64,000 bases of DNA, taken from Bacteroidales bacterium (lineage in GTDB: Bacteria > Bacteroidota > Bacteroidia > Bacteroidales > UBA4417). Positions 55,969-64,000 of this stretch are shown one piece after another. The stretch is taken from the NCBI GenBank assembly GCA_016707785.1, contig JADJGZ010000001.1, positions 62,001 to 126,000 on the forward strand, given 5' to 3'. Under the pieces are notes generated by a model. The model was not told the origin of the DNA. It saw nothing but the letters and a program-made list of their open reading frames with translations, and did not search any database. Each line of letters opens with the position of its first letter. Position 1 is the stretch's first letter. A program made the translations under genes and the position numbers.

Positions 55969-56814
55969 TTACTCCGGGGCATTCATGCTTTTAGAGCAGA
56001 TTATAATATCCTGGTAATCCAGGAACTCCTTCCTTGGGCACCATCCACCATAATGGATGGAATTCATTACCAGGCCTGATTTTTTCATTTCGTCCTTTAC
56101 CCATTCTTCCTTGAAAGCAATATTAGCAGTATTTACCCTGGAAGAATGAAGCCGGTAAAACCCTTTATCAATAGGGAAATTCATATGAGTAGGTTGTTGT
56201 TTCAGTAAAGCTTCCGATTCGTCATTCAGCAGAAAGAAAGAGGCAAAACAGGTTCCACCGGGCTTCATTACCCTGGATATTTCATTGAAGTAATGACTGA
56301 CTTCCGATGGCATCATATGGGTAAATACAGAAGTTAGAAATACAAAGTTGAATGATTCATCCGGGTAAGGAAATCTGAAATTATCTGCCGAAGAGCGGGT
56401 TTGGGTGTTGTATAACTGATTATAAAGGTCAATATGCAGGAATCGAAAGTTGGGATATTGAATGGAAATATTCTTATTGCACCAATCTATGCCATCCTTT
56501 ACAATATCAAATCCATCATACGAACCCTGTTCATTAAGATACCGGGTCATAGGATAAGCCATTCTTCCGATTCCGCAGCCAACATCAAGTACATGATGGT
56601 CCGGTTTCAAACCACCATAAGTTTTAAAATAGTCAAGGAATTTTTGTCCTTGCCTGACATAGTCCCCATACCCGACAAAAACCTTTCCCCTGGGAGGAAC
56701 ACATTTTGGCCTTTTACCACTTAAAGAATCAAATAAGTCTAAAGGCATGAAAATCAGACGCCTGACCTTCAGCCTAAGTGTTGCGGGTAAGAGATAATAT
56801 AATTGTCGGATCAT
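55969..56814 (-). CDS. SAM-dependent methyltransferase
   Basis: 281 residues. Class I methyltransferase with motif I HHVLDVGCGIGRMAYPM, then YDGFDIVKDGIDW (motif II) and NFVFLTSVFTHMMPSEVSHY (post-motifs), and EISRVMKPGGTCFASFFLL. The N-terminus is basic (RLKVRRLIFMPL). The substrate is unknown; a role in glycan or lipid modification fits its place next to the glycosyltransferase. Its ATG at 56814 overlaps the stop of the upstream fragment. Confidence 0.85.
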   Translation of the reverse strand: MIRQLYYLLPATLRLKVRRLIFMPLDLFDSLSGKRPKCVPPRGKVFVGYGDYVRQGQKFLDYFKTYGGLKPDHHVLDVGCGIGRMAYPMTRYLNEQGSYDGFDIVKDGIDWCNKNISIQYPNFRFLHIDLYNQLYNTQTRSSADNFRFPYPDESFNFVFLTSVFTHMMPSEVSHYFNEISRVMKPGGTCFASFFLLNDESEALLKQQPTHMNFPIDKGFYRLHSSRVNTANIAFKEEWVKDEMKKSGLVMNSIHYGGWCPRKEFLDYQDIIICSKSMNAPE

Positions 56815-56957
56815 GGAGTTTCTGTAGTTTCTTCTTCTTTATTCTGTTTTTTCTTTCCGTATTTGTCAGAAAGAAACTTAATGCCTTTTCCAGTTCCTTC
56901 GGGAAAGAAGGTTTCATAGGTCTTGCCTACCAATAACATCAGCCTCGGTCTCTGCAT
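56811..56957 (-). pseudogene. C-terminal fragment of an unrecognised gene
   Basis: 48 codons from an ATG at 56957 to a TGA that overlaps the methyltransferase start (ATGA). The sequence MLLVGKTYETFFPEGTGKGI followed by a basic and acidic tail reads like the end of a longer protein that was once translationally coupled to the methyltransferase. In the same frame upstream lies a TGA and further peptide-like sequence (IPSGNCSTNEQKLSYQEFQI). I cannot name the family. The rest of the gene seems lost upstream. Confidence 0.35.
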
Positions 56958-57259
56958 TCGTCAATTACCTGGGATTTGAAACTCCTGATAGCTCAACTTT
57001 TGCTCGTTGGTGCTGCAATTCCCTGAAGGGATTACCAGCATCAATGGATTGACAGCAAAATTACAATGATTTTTCTAAAGGACTAATCCCTTTGTAAAAG
57101 CTTTATTAACCGGAAAAGAACAATGGAGAGAATAATAAGCAAAGGTTCCCAGGCAAAGCGTGGTTAGTTTTGATTGGATTTTAGCATTGGAAAAACAATC
57201 ACAATCAGTCTGTATGCGTACCTAGTATTTTTGATAATAATTGCTTGATTAATAAATTA
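56958..57259. other. 302-nt gap before the AAA ATPase gene end
   Basis: Contains a TTCCCTGAAGGGA palindrome near 57020 and otherwise AT-rich sequence without a gene or terminator. I see no IS terminal repeat. Confidence 0.4.
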
Positions 57260-58699
57260 TTATAAGTTGCGTTTTTGTTTTTGAAGTATGGTATTTATTC
57301 CAACAGAATAGGCATATACTGCTGCAGGAACAAATGATATTTTAATATTTTCAATTTCTTTTGTGCCTTCTTTATCTATTGTTGTTACCAGGGCGGTTTG
57401 TAGTTCATTTTCTTTCAAAAATCGGATGAGCGCTTTTAAATCTCCGGGTTTCTCATAGTAATGATTACTCCACTTGATCTCAACAGCCCATTGTGGAGTG
57501 AATTTTTTCTCATCAAGCTTAACCATATCAACTTCTCCTTTTGGCCACCTTGCATAATAAGGTGTGAACCATTCTCTATGCAACCATTGTGAGTAAATGG
57601 CAGTTTCAACCATGTTTCCAATAAATGGATCCATAGATTGCATGGGAGCGAATAATGCACTCCTCAGGGATGGGTTTGTTAAATAAATCTTAAACTGTGT
57701 TGCCCTCTGGAAACGTTTAGGTTTGTTGGATATTTTATGAACAACTTTTATTAAGAATGCAGCTTCTAAGTATTCAATATATCGCTTAATAGTATTCTTT
57801 TGTACCCCGGAGTTTTTACTTAATTCTTCCAGACTTACCTCACCAGCACTATTGTAAGCGATGGCAGTAAACAAAGAATTCAATTCCTGTACATCTCTGA
57901 TTCCATATAGACTAGGCAAGTCACGTAACAATACCTTATCGATGATGTCACTTCTTATGTATCGTCCAGGATTACTTTGAATTTTTTCTGAAAAAATTAC
58001 TTCAGGGTAACCTCCGAAGTTTATGTAGTCAAGAAAGTACTTATTAAGTTCTGTAATATTATTGGTGCTATAAAACTTAGTTATACTTCCCTGCCAATCA
58101 ATTTTACTTTCTGTTATGAGTCTGTCAAGCTTTTTAAGATGAAGGAATTCGTTAAAAGTTAATGGTGGAAGCATAAAATCTGTGAATCTTCCGGCTCCAC
58201 TTTCGATACTTTTTAATTTTAATGCTGCTGCGGCTGATCCTGATACTACGAATCTAGTATTGGGAAAACTGTCAACTAATGATTTTAAGTGAATTTCCCA
58301 ATCTTTTAAGTACTGAATTTCATCAAAAAAAACGTACCAACCTTTTGGATTTTCTTGTTTAGTTGCTTTCCGGCAATAAGTAAAAAGCTGCTCAAGACTT
58401 ATATTGTTATAAATGGGAGTTTCAATAGATATTAATACAATTTTTAAGGGATCGAAATCCTTGTCCAACAATCCCTGGATTGTATGATATAACATTACAG
58501 TCTTCCCGACTCTTCTGGGACCCATTAAAACTATGGCTCTTCGGATCTCAGTTTCAAGGACTAAGGGCTTAAAAAGATCAAAGTAAAGCCTTCGTTGCAT
58601 CGAGGTGTAGTATTCTTCAACCTGTCCTGTGATCCACCATGGATTCTCAAATCTAAGCCGATCCAATATTTGCTCTTCGGAATATGGTAATAGTGTCAT
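57260..58699 (-). CDS. AAA ATPase with DUF4143 domain
   Basis: 479 residues. The ATPase domain has Walker A in LMGPRRVGKTVMLYHTIQ, Walker B in WYVFFDEIQYLKDWE, and the sensor FVVSGSAAAALKLKS. A winged-helix part (LEELSKNSGVQKNTIKRYIE) and a C-terminal nuclease-like DUF4143 domain (WPKGEVDMVKLDEKKFTPQW, VEIKWSNHYYEKPGDLKAL) follow. The family has many copies in Bacteroidota and archaea, is often gained and lost, and has no settled function. It is probably accessory DNA here, between the truncated fragment and the E1 gene. Confidence 0.88.
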   Translation of the reverse strand: MTLLPYSEEQILDRLRFENPWWITGQVEEYYTSMQRRLYFDLFKPLVLETEIRRAIVLMGPRRVGKTVMLYHTIQGLLDKDFDPLKIVLISIETPIYNNISLEQLFTYCRKATKQENPKGWYVFFDEIQYLKDWEIHLKSLVDSFPNTRFVVSGSAAAALKLKSIESGAGRFTDFMLPPLTFNEFLHLKKLDRLITESKIDWQGSITKFYSTNNITELNKYFLDYINFGGYPEVIFSEKIQSNPGRYIRSDIIDKVLLRDLPSLYGIRDVQELNSLFTAIAYNSAGEVSLEELSKNSGVQKNTIKRYIEYLEAAFLIKVVHKISNKPKRFQRATQFKIYLTNPSLRSALFAPMQSMDPFIGNMVETAIYSQWLHREWFTPYYARWPKGEVDMVKLDEKKFTPQWAVEIKWSNHYYEKPGDLKALIRFLKENELQTALVTTIDKEGTKEIENIKISFVPAAVYAYSVGINTILQKQKRNL

Positions 58700-58873
58700 T
58701 TTGATCCAAATTTTAAGTAAATATACAAAATAGAATCAATGAAATGATCTTATTTATCAAAAAATGTTCAAATAGAGTAAATGTTGGTAATCCAACTTAC
58801 TTATTTTATTTGCGTATACAGGATATTTTAATGATGGAAAGTGCCGTTCGCTATAGCAGTCAAGGTACCTGCT

Positions 58874-61302
58874 TCAGAATATCTTCGGATACTTCACCTG
58901 ATCCACATCATGCATGAGGTTATAAATGGCATCGAAAACATCTTCAGCATTCGGATTGGAGAAATAATCACCATCAGTGCCATAGGCTGCCCTGTGTGCC
59001 TGGGCTGTAACCGTTATTGGTTCAGCATCCAGGTGATAAAATCCTTTTTGCTCCTCCAGGACTTTTTGCATCATATAGGCTGTAGCACCTCCGGGAACAT
59101 CCTCATCAAAAAATACAATCTTATTGGTTTTTTTGAGGGATTCTTTGATCATATGATTTATATCAAAGGGTTCCAGCGATTGAACATCAATCAACTCCAC
59201 TGAAATATGGAAATCCTTCAGCTGTTCAACGGCATCCTGGGCAATTCTAACGCAGGAACCATAGGTAACCAGGGTTACATCAGTCCCTTCGGTAATAATT
59301 TCCGGGATACCGATTGGAATGCGGAAAGTACCTATGTTTTCAGGTCTTTTCTCACGCAGTCTGTAACCATTCAGTGGCTCAATAATAAGTGCAGGTTCAT
59401 CAGAGAGAAGCATAGTATTGTAAAAACCTGCGGCTCTTGTCATATCCCTGGGGACGAGCACATACACCCCACGAATGGAATTGATGACCATACTCAGGGG
59501 GAACCGGAATGCCAGATTCCTTCAAGCCTGTGTCCACGGGTTGAAATGATTACAGGGGCCTTTTGTCCGCCACGGGTGCGGTATTGAAGGGTAGCAATAT
59601 CATCACTGATCAGTTGTAACCCATATAAAAGGTAATCAAAATATTGAATTTCGGCTATGGGACGTAATCCCCTCATGGCTAATCCAATCCCTTGTCCAAT
59701 AATGGTTGCTTCTCGAATCCCGGTATCAAAGATCCGGTTTTCTGAGTACTTCGCCTGGAGTCCTTCATAGGTCTGATTAACACCCCCGATTTTTCCTACA
59801 TCTTCTCCGAAAATACAAACCTTTTTATCGTGCTCCAGAATGTAATCCCAATTATCACGCAAAATTTCACGCCCTGGGACCATTTGAGAATTTTCAGAAT
59901 ATTCCGGTTTCAATTCGGTGACTTTGAGGGCGGCATGCGCTGACTCACTGTATAGTAAGGTGTTATAACGTTTCCTGCTGTCGGACATGGCTTCATTTAG
60001 CCAGTTCGTTACATTGATTTTCAGAGAGTTATTGGGATTGCTGCAGGAATTGCAGATCAGGCGCAGGATTTTTTTAGCCGAAGACATCACATCTTTCCGG
60101 ATGGGTTCGGCTACTTGACGGAGATCCTGCTTGATGGCATTTATGTGATTGGTTTTAGCACAATTACATGTGGTAACATCTGCCAGCTTCAGAAACTCGT
60201 CACGCATGGAAATCATAGGGGCAGAGTAGTTCTTCCAAGCATTTTTCTTTGCCTCTTTTACCCTTGCATTAGCCTTGTGCTCAAGTGCATCAATCTCTTC
60301 CAGGTTGGCTAAACCTGATTCCAGGATCCATTCCCGCATTTTGGAAACACAGTCATATTCCTTCTCCCATTTCAAGCGGTCAGTTGATTTATACCGTTCA
60401 TGGGAACCGGAGGTGCTATGCCCCTGTGGCTGAGTAAGTTCGTTGATATGGAATAAAACAGGTACATGCTCTTTGCGACAGATTTCTATGCCTTGTTCAT
60501 ACATTTGGCAAAGTGAAGGATAATCCCAACCCTTTGATTTGAAAATCCTGTATCCGGGTGCTTCTTTTGTTTGCTCGAAGCCACCCAGGACTTCAGAGAT
60601 ATTTTGTTTGGTAGTTTGAAGGGCATTGGCTACAGAAATTCCGTACCCATCATCCCATACTGAAATGGCCATCGGTACCTGCATAACACCGGCAGCATTA
60701 ATGGTCTCCCAGAAATGACCTTCTGAAGTGCTGGCATCTCCTATAGTTCCAAAAGCTACTTCATTTCCATGATCAGAAAAATGGTCAAACTCATCCAGTT
60801 CCTTGTTTTTGCGGAACAATTGGGACGCCAGGGCAAGGCCGAGTAACCTGGGCATTTGTCCGGCTGTGGGCGAAATATCTGCAGAAGAATTCTTTTGTTG
60901 CATGAGATTCTTCCATTCTCCATGTTCATCAAGGCTGCGGGTAGCAAAATGATTATTCATCAGTCGGCCACTATTCATAGGGTTGAACTCAATATCAGTA
61001 TCGCCATATATTTGGGCAAAGATCTCTTCCAACTGCATCATACCTGTAGCAAGCATGAAAGTTTGATCCCGATAATATCCTGATCTCCAGTCACCGTTAC
61101 GGAAAACTTTCGCCATCGCAAGTTGTGCCACCTCTTTACCATCACCAAAAATCCCAAATTTACCTTTGCCGGTAAGTACCTCTCTTCTCCCCAATAAACT
61201 GGCCTGCCTGCTTTCAAAAGCAATCCTGTAATCGTTCAGTACTTCCTGTTTATCGAATACGGGGTTGAGTTTTACCGATGTTTTGTTTCCTTTTGGTGTC
61301 AT
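58874..61302 (-). CDS. 2-oxoacid dehydrogenase E1, alpha and beta fused; frame break at 59497-59501
   Basis: About 808 residues. The alpha half has the ThDP motif region GDASTSEGHFWETINAAGV, AISVWDDGYGISVA and HSTSGSHERY. The beta half has FGEDVGKIGGVNQTYEGL, RIFDTGIREATIIGQGIGLA, AEIQYFDYLLYGLQLI and, after the break, VYVLVPRDMTRAAGFYNT. The reading stops at GIWHSGSP and starts again at SMVINSIRGVY. One more C in the CCCCC run (GGGGG, 59497-59501) joins both. It probably forms a complex with the E2 protein. The fused form is common in Bacteroidota. The break is likely an error. Confidence 0.88.
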
Positions 61303-61401
61303 ATAAAACGAATCTTCATTTGAATGTGAATGGCAACAATGCTTTCGATCTGAATGTAATATAATGTTTAATTAACCTGATTTGTTCAAGGTAACATTTG
61401 C

Positions 61402-61983
61402 TTAGTAGTTTTCTGCTAAAATTTCGAAATAAGCCTGTGGATGTTCACAACCCGGACAATTTTTCAAAGCCCTGTCACTTTCATAGATCAGTCCACACTT
61501 CCTGCAAATCCACTTAACTTTTCCCTCTCGTTTGAATACTTTATCCTCCCTGATGTTTTCTGCGAGTTTATTGAACCTGGATGCATAGAATTTTTTAATT
61601 TGCCGGAAGAGTTTGAGTTTGGTAGCAGCTTGTTTGAAGCCTTCTTCCCAGGCCGTTTTCTCAAATTCACTATAGAGTTTTTCTTCCTGTTCAGTCTCTG
61701 CCGCCGCGGAAGCCACCAGGTTCTCCAGTGTTCCTGCAATGGGTTCAGCTTTGAGATTGATGTTTAACTGCACCTCACAGCCATCAAGGAATCTGAATAA
61801 GGTTTTACAATGGGACTTTTTCTGTTCTGCTGTTTCCGCAAAAATTGCTTCCATTTGCTGAAATCCTTCTTTATTAGCTACTTTGGCAAACCAGAGGTAT
61901 TTCTGATAGGCCTGTGATTCCATCACAAAAGCAGCCATGAGGTTCCTTTCAGTCTGTGTACCTTTTATTTCGTTCGTGCTCAT
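61402..61983 (-). CDS. Rubrerythrin
   Basis: 193 residues. The di-iron four-helix domain starts with MAAFVMESQAYQKYLWFAKV and has AEQKKSHCKTLFRFLDG; the C-terminal rubredoxin-like domain shows WICRKCGLIYESD and LKNCPGCEHPQAYFEIL, with four Cys. It reduces hydrogen peroxide in anaerobes and microaerophiles, which fits the neighbouring peroxidase and thioredoxin genes. I place the start at the ATG at 61983, because a TTG at 61989 overlaps the -7 promoter element. Cys follows the His of the 'EQKKSH' motif, which differs from the usual Ala. Confidence 0.9.
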   Translation of the reverse strand: MSTNEIKGTQTERNLMAAFVMESQAYQKYLWFAKVANKEGFQQMEAIFAETAEQKKSHCKTLFRFLDGCEVQLNINLKAEPIAGTLENLVASAAAETEQEEKLYSEFEKTAWEEGFKQAATKLKLFRQIKKFYASRFNKLAENIREDKVFKREGKVKWICRKCGLIYESDRALKNCPGCEHPQAYFEILAENY

Positions 61984-61986
61984 AAG

Positions 61987-61994
61987 CAAAAGTA
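61987..61994 (-). promoter_or_regulatory. -7 element (TACTTTTG) directly before the rubrerythrin ATG
   Basis: Exact TAnnTTTG match on the minus strand, with only 3 nt between its last base and the ATG at 61983. If used, the mRNA would start at or very near the start codon. Confidence 0.5.
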
Positions 61995-62181
61995 AGGTTT
62001 TTTATTGGCACATTATTTTAGGTAAGCGGTACAATCTCAGCTATGTTCTTCGCACTAAGCCCGTAAACCATATATTTGGCAAGACCTGTGGTAACATAAC
62101 TTTAAATTGTGAAGTAAGGCGAAATGAAAACCAGCTTATACCGTTAGGTGATCATGCGTTAATTCCGATCCTAAAAATAGA

Positions 62182-62210
62182 AATAAAAAAGGGAAGCAAC
62201 TGCTTCCCTT
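62182..62210 (-). terminator. Intrinsic terminator of the glutathione peroxidase gene
   Basis: Perfect 10-bp arms AAGGGAAGCA (62189-62198) and TGCTTCCCTT (62201-62210), then a T-rich tract on the minus strand (complement of 62182-62190). It lies 86 nt after the stop codon. An A-run on the other side gives weak bidirectional potential. Confidence 0.8.
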
Positions 62211-62295
62211 AAAAACCATTACGTTTTATTAATATCAAATCCTGTAATCAATTGATAGATATATACATATCTATATTATTGAGTTTTTGGTATTT

Positions 62296-62835
62296 CTATT
62301 TGTTATCAAGCCAATCCAGTATTTTTTGGGTTTTAGGATTATCTTTAGGTGGAACCATCCCAATTAGCTTTCCGTTTTCATCAATCATAAACTTCTGAAA
62401 ATTCCAGGTAACAGGTGCATCCATGACTCCATTCTCCGATTTTTGAGTCAGCCACTTATAAATGGGATCCATATCATCTCCCTTCACCGAAATCTTTTGC
62501 ATCATTGGGAAGGTAACATTGTATTTCTCTGTACAGAACTGCTTGATTTCCGAGTTAGAACCTGGTTCCTGGCTCAGGAAGTTGTTTGCAGGAAAGCCGA
62601 TGATTACCAGGCCTTTGGAAGAATATGTTTCGTAAAGGGCTTGTAAGTCCTTATACTGCGGTGTATGACCACAACGGGAAGCTGTATTTACAATCAACAC
62701 TTTCTTCCCTTTTAGTGAAGAAAAACTGAATTCCTTGCCGTCAATGGTTTTGGTCTTGAGGGCATAAAAGGCGGTATTCTGGGCAAAAGCGCTGAATGAC
62801 ATAACAATAGCGATTATGAGCAATAATTTTTTCAT
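62296..62835 (-). CDS. Glutathione peroxidase-family protein (exported)
   Basis: 179 residues with an N-terminal signal peptide (LLLIIAIVMSFSAFAQ), so it acts in the periplasm. The peroxidatic Cys is in VNTASRCGHTPQY; the tetrad is completed by Gln in FPANNFLSQEPGS and Trp in APVTWNFQKF. The position where many relatives have the resolving Cys (FPCNQF) is Ala (FPANNF), so reduction must differ. It probably uses a thioredoxin-like donor rather than glutathione. The length is normal. Confidence 0.88.
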   Translation of the reverse strand: MKKLLLIIAIVMSFSAFAQNTAFYALKTKTIDGKEFSFSSLKGKKVLIVNTASRCGHTPQYKDLQALYETYSSKGLVIIGFPANNFLSQEPGSNSEIKQFCTEKYNVTFPMMQKISVKGDDMDPIYKWLTQKSENGVMDAPVTWNFQKFMIDENGKLIGMVPPKDNPKTQKILDWLDNK

Positions 62836-62906
62836 GTTGTTTAATGTTTTGTTTTAATCTATTAAACAAGAATGTTTGAGTATTGTTCAGAAAAGTTTAT
62901 TCAGAA

Positions 62907-63242
62907 TTATTCCCCGGTATCAAAAATAAGATGGTAATACCTTTCAATCCGCTCTTTCATGCTGTCGACAGAAACATATTTACTTTCCCTGAAAACCTCT
63001 TTTCCATCGAAATACACGAGTAGGGTAGGAGCACCGAAAATGCTGTAGCCGGCTGCAAGTTCAGGATGAGCAGCTGCATTGATAAAGATCAGTTTCATTT
63101 TTGGGAAAACCTCATTTACAAGGTTTTCCACCTTTGGCCTCAATGCCAGGCAGGGAGGGCAGTTATCATTAAAGAAATAGAGCATAATGGCGGGATTCTC
63201 TGCCACTTCATTAGCAATACTGTTGATGTTCATCGGTTCCAT
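62907..63242 (-). CDS. Thioredoxin-like protein with CPPC active site
   Basis: 111 residues, no signal peptide, thioredoxin fold. The active site is CPPC (YFFNDNCPPCLALRPKV) instead of the usual CGPC; the cis-Pro loop is intact (IFGAPTLLVYFDG). It is probably a cytosolic disulfide reductant of the thioredoxin-like group. It starts on the last base of the upstream gene's stop codon (TGATG), so both are translated in a coupled way. Confidence 0.85.
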   Translation of the reverse strand: MEPMNINSIANEVAENPAIMLYFFNDNCPPCLALRPKVENLVNEVFPKMKLIFINAAAHPELAAGYSIFGAPTLLVYFDGKEVFRESKYVSVDSMKERIERYYHLIFDTGE

Positions 63243-64000
63243 CAGGCTGTTTTTTCATGAATACCCATTCCAAAAAGTGCAAAATCATAACGCACCGGGT
63301 CCAGTGCATCAAATTGACGGAGTACTGCTGTTAGTTCTTCCACAGCTTTCCAGTCATCCTGTTTCCGGTTCAATAGTCCCAGTCTGCGGGCCACTCTGCC
63401 CGAATGGAGGTCAAGAGGACACATCAGTGAAGAGGCAGCTATGGTTTTCCAGATTCCAAAATCTACTCCCTGCTCATCCTTTCGTACCATCCATCGCAGG
63501 AACATGTTAATTCGCTTGGCAGCTGAGCCTGACCCGGGGTTTGAAATATGCTTTTCTGACCTCTTAAGGTGGATAGTCGTGAACATTTTTTCCCTGAAAG
63601 AAAGTATGGCTTCCTTTACACTGCCATCCTTCCTGTAACCCATGGCAAAAGCTTCTTCCATTCCACTATCATCTCTGTACAGATTCCTCAAAGCTTGCAG
63701 TATGAATAAGCAGTCTTCTCCATTAAAGGTGCGATGTACAAAGCTCAAAAACTTTGAAAACTCTTTTTCCCTGGCATCCTTCAGAAAGAGAAAAGGTGCA
63801 TCGTCCATCAGTTTTATAAGAGCATTCGCATTTCTTATGATCTGAGTCCTGTTTCCCCATGCCAGTGTTGCTGAAAGGAAGCCAGCAATTTCACGGTCTT
63901 CCTTACTTGTGAAATGATGCGGGATACTGATGGGATCTTTAACTATAAAATCCTTGCAGTTATATTCCTCAACCCTGGCTTCCAGGTAATTCTTTTTCTC
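63242..64000 (-). CDS. TIGR02757 family protein (5' partial)
   Basis: The frame is open to the window edge, which cuts off the start; 252 residues are visible. It has FTSKEDREIAGFLSATLAW, GNRTQIIRNANALI, KRINMFLRWMVRKDEQGVDF and SLMCPLDLHSGRVARRLGLL. These match TIGR02757, a Bacteroidota and Chlorobi family with a predicted helix-hairpin-helix-like fold and no known function. It is coupled to the downstream thioredoxin-like gene (stop and start overlap). Confidence 0.85.
   Translation of the reverse strand, partial: EKKNYLEARVEEYNCKDFIVKDPISIPHHFTSKEDREIAGFLSATLAWGNRTQIIRNANALIKLMDDAPFLFLKDAREKEFSKFLSFVHRTFNGEDCLFILQALRNLYRDDSGMEEAFAMGYRKDGSVKEAILSFREKMFTTIHLKRSEKHISNPGSGSAAKRINMFLRWMVRKDEQGVDFGIWKTIAASSLMCPLDLHSGRVARRLGLLNRKQDDWKAVEELTAVLRQFDALDPVRYDFALFGMGIHEKTA

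Noticed and set aside
1..64000. tRNA, rRNA or CRISPR arrays
   Set aside because: I looked for T-loop-like GTTCRANYC sequences in gaps, for rRNA-like blocks and for spaced direct repeats, and found none; this is by eye and not exhaustive.

Overview
The window is a piece of a chromosome from a member of the Bacteroidota, most likely a Bacteroidales-like lineage. The signs are a type IX secretion (T9SS) protein (PorQ), two proteins with T9SS C-terminal sorting domains, TonB-dependent receptors with carboxypeptidase-regulatory N-termini, a parA-parB-DUF5683-dapB-lepB cluster, an extended NusB, a single-chain ThrA, a DUF3276 PUR protein, and many copies of the Bacteroidota -7 promoter element TAnnTTTG just upstream of genes. 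Both window edges cut a gene.

Layout. 0-5.6 kb: end of a secreted multidomain protein, a frame-broken LTA-synthase-like membrane enzyme, and three small genes. 5.6-15.2 kb: minus-strand housekeeping block with a LolA-like protein, FtsK, a DUF4412-like protein, LepB, DapB, DUF5683, ParB, ParA and a PUR protein, covering chromosome segregation, export and lysine/cell-wall precursor supply. 15.5-19.6 kb: plus-strand nusB, GNAT, DUF1573, yajC, ybbR, coaE. 19.6-29.4 kb: mostly single genes, including a membrane-bound AraC regulator divergent from a 979-residue cell-surface protein with five BACON-like repeats, and a beta carbonic anhydrase. 29.9-42.3 kb: TonB receptor with its small partner, aconitase, DUF2807 lipoprotein, porQ, thrA, ispH, recF and a DciA-like gene. 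42.35-44.07 kb: a gene-poor, AT-rich, degenerate stretch ending in a GC-rich hairpin. 44.1-50.6 kb: an accessory block (DUF1566 lipoprotein, polysaccharide deacetylase, TonB receptor, LytS/LytTR two-component pair). 50.7-64 kb: minus-strand genes for an FAH-family enzyme, an exonuclease, 2-oxoacid dehydrogenase E2 and E1, a glycosyltransferase fusion, a methyltransferase, an AAA ATPase, and a redox group (rubrerythrin, glutathione peroxidase, thioredoxin-like).

A cross-cutting observation concerns sequence quality. Genes expected to be essential or at least important (ftsK, lepB, the E1 dehydrogenase) have their frames broken, and nearly every break can be repaired by changing one mononucleotide run by a single base, usually lengthening it. 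The LTA-synthase-like gene has about eight such breaks. This looks more like uncorrected indel errors than biological decay. The frame breaks in 1.6-3.5 kb, 8.3-10.7 kb, 42.4-42.9 kb and at 59.5 kb should be read with that in mind.

I found no CRISPR array, rRNA, tRNA, prophage or intact insertion sequence, and no clear undescribed multi-gene system. The best candidates for a second look are a 131-codon frame at 42.9-43.3 kb interrupted by five TGA codons and no TAA or TAG, the adjacent GC-rich hairpin, a 131-bp element with terminal inverted repeats beside the first TonB receptor gene, a glycosyltransferase fused to a WbaP-like region that seems to lack its catalytic part, and possible leaderless promoters at aconitase and rubrerythrin.
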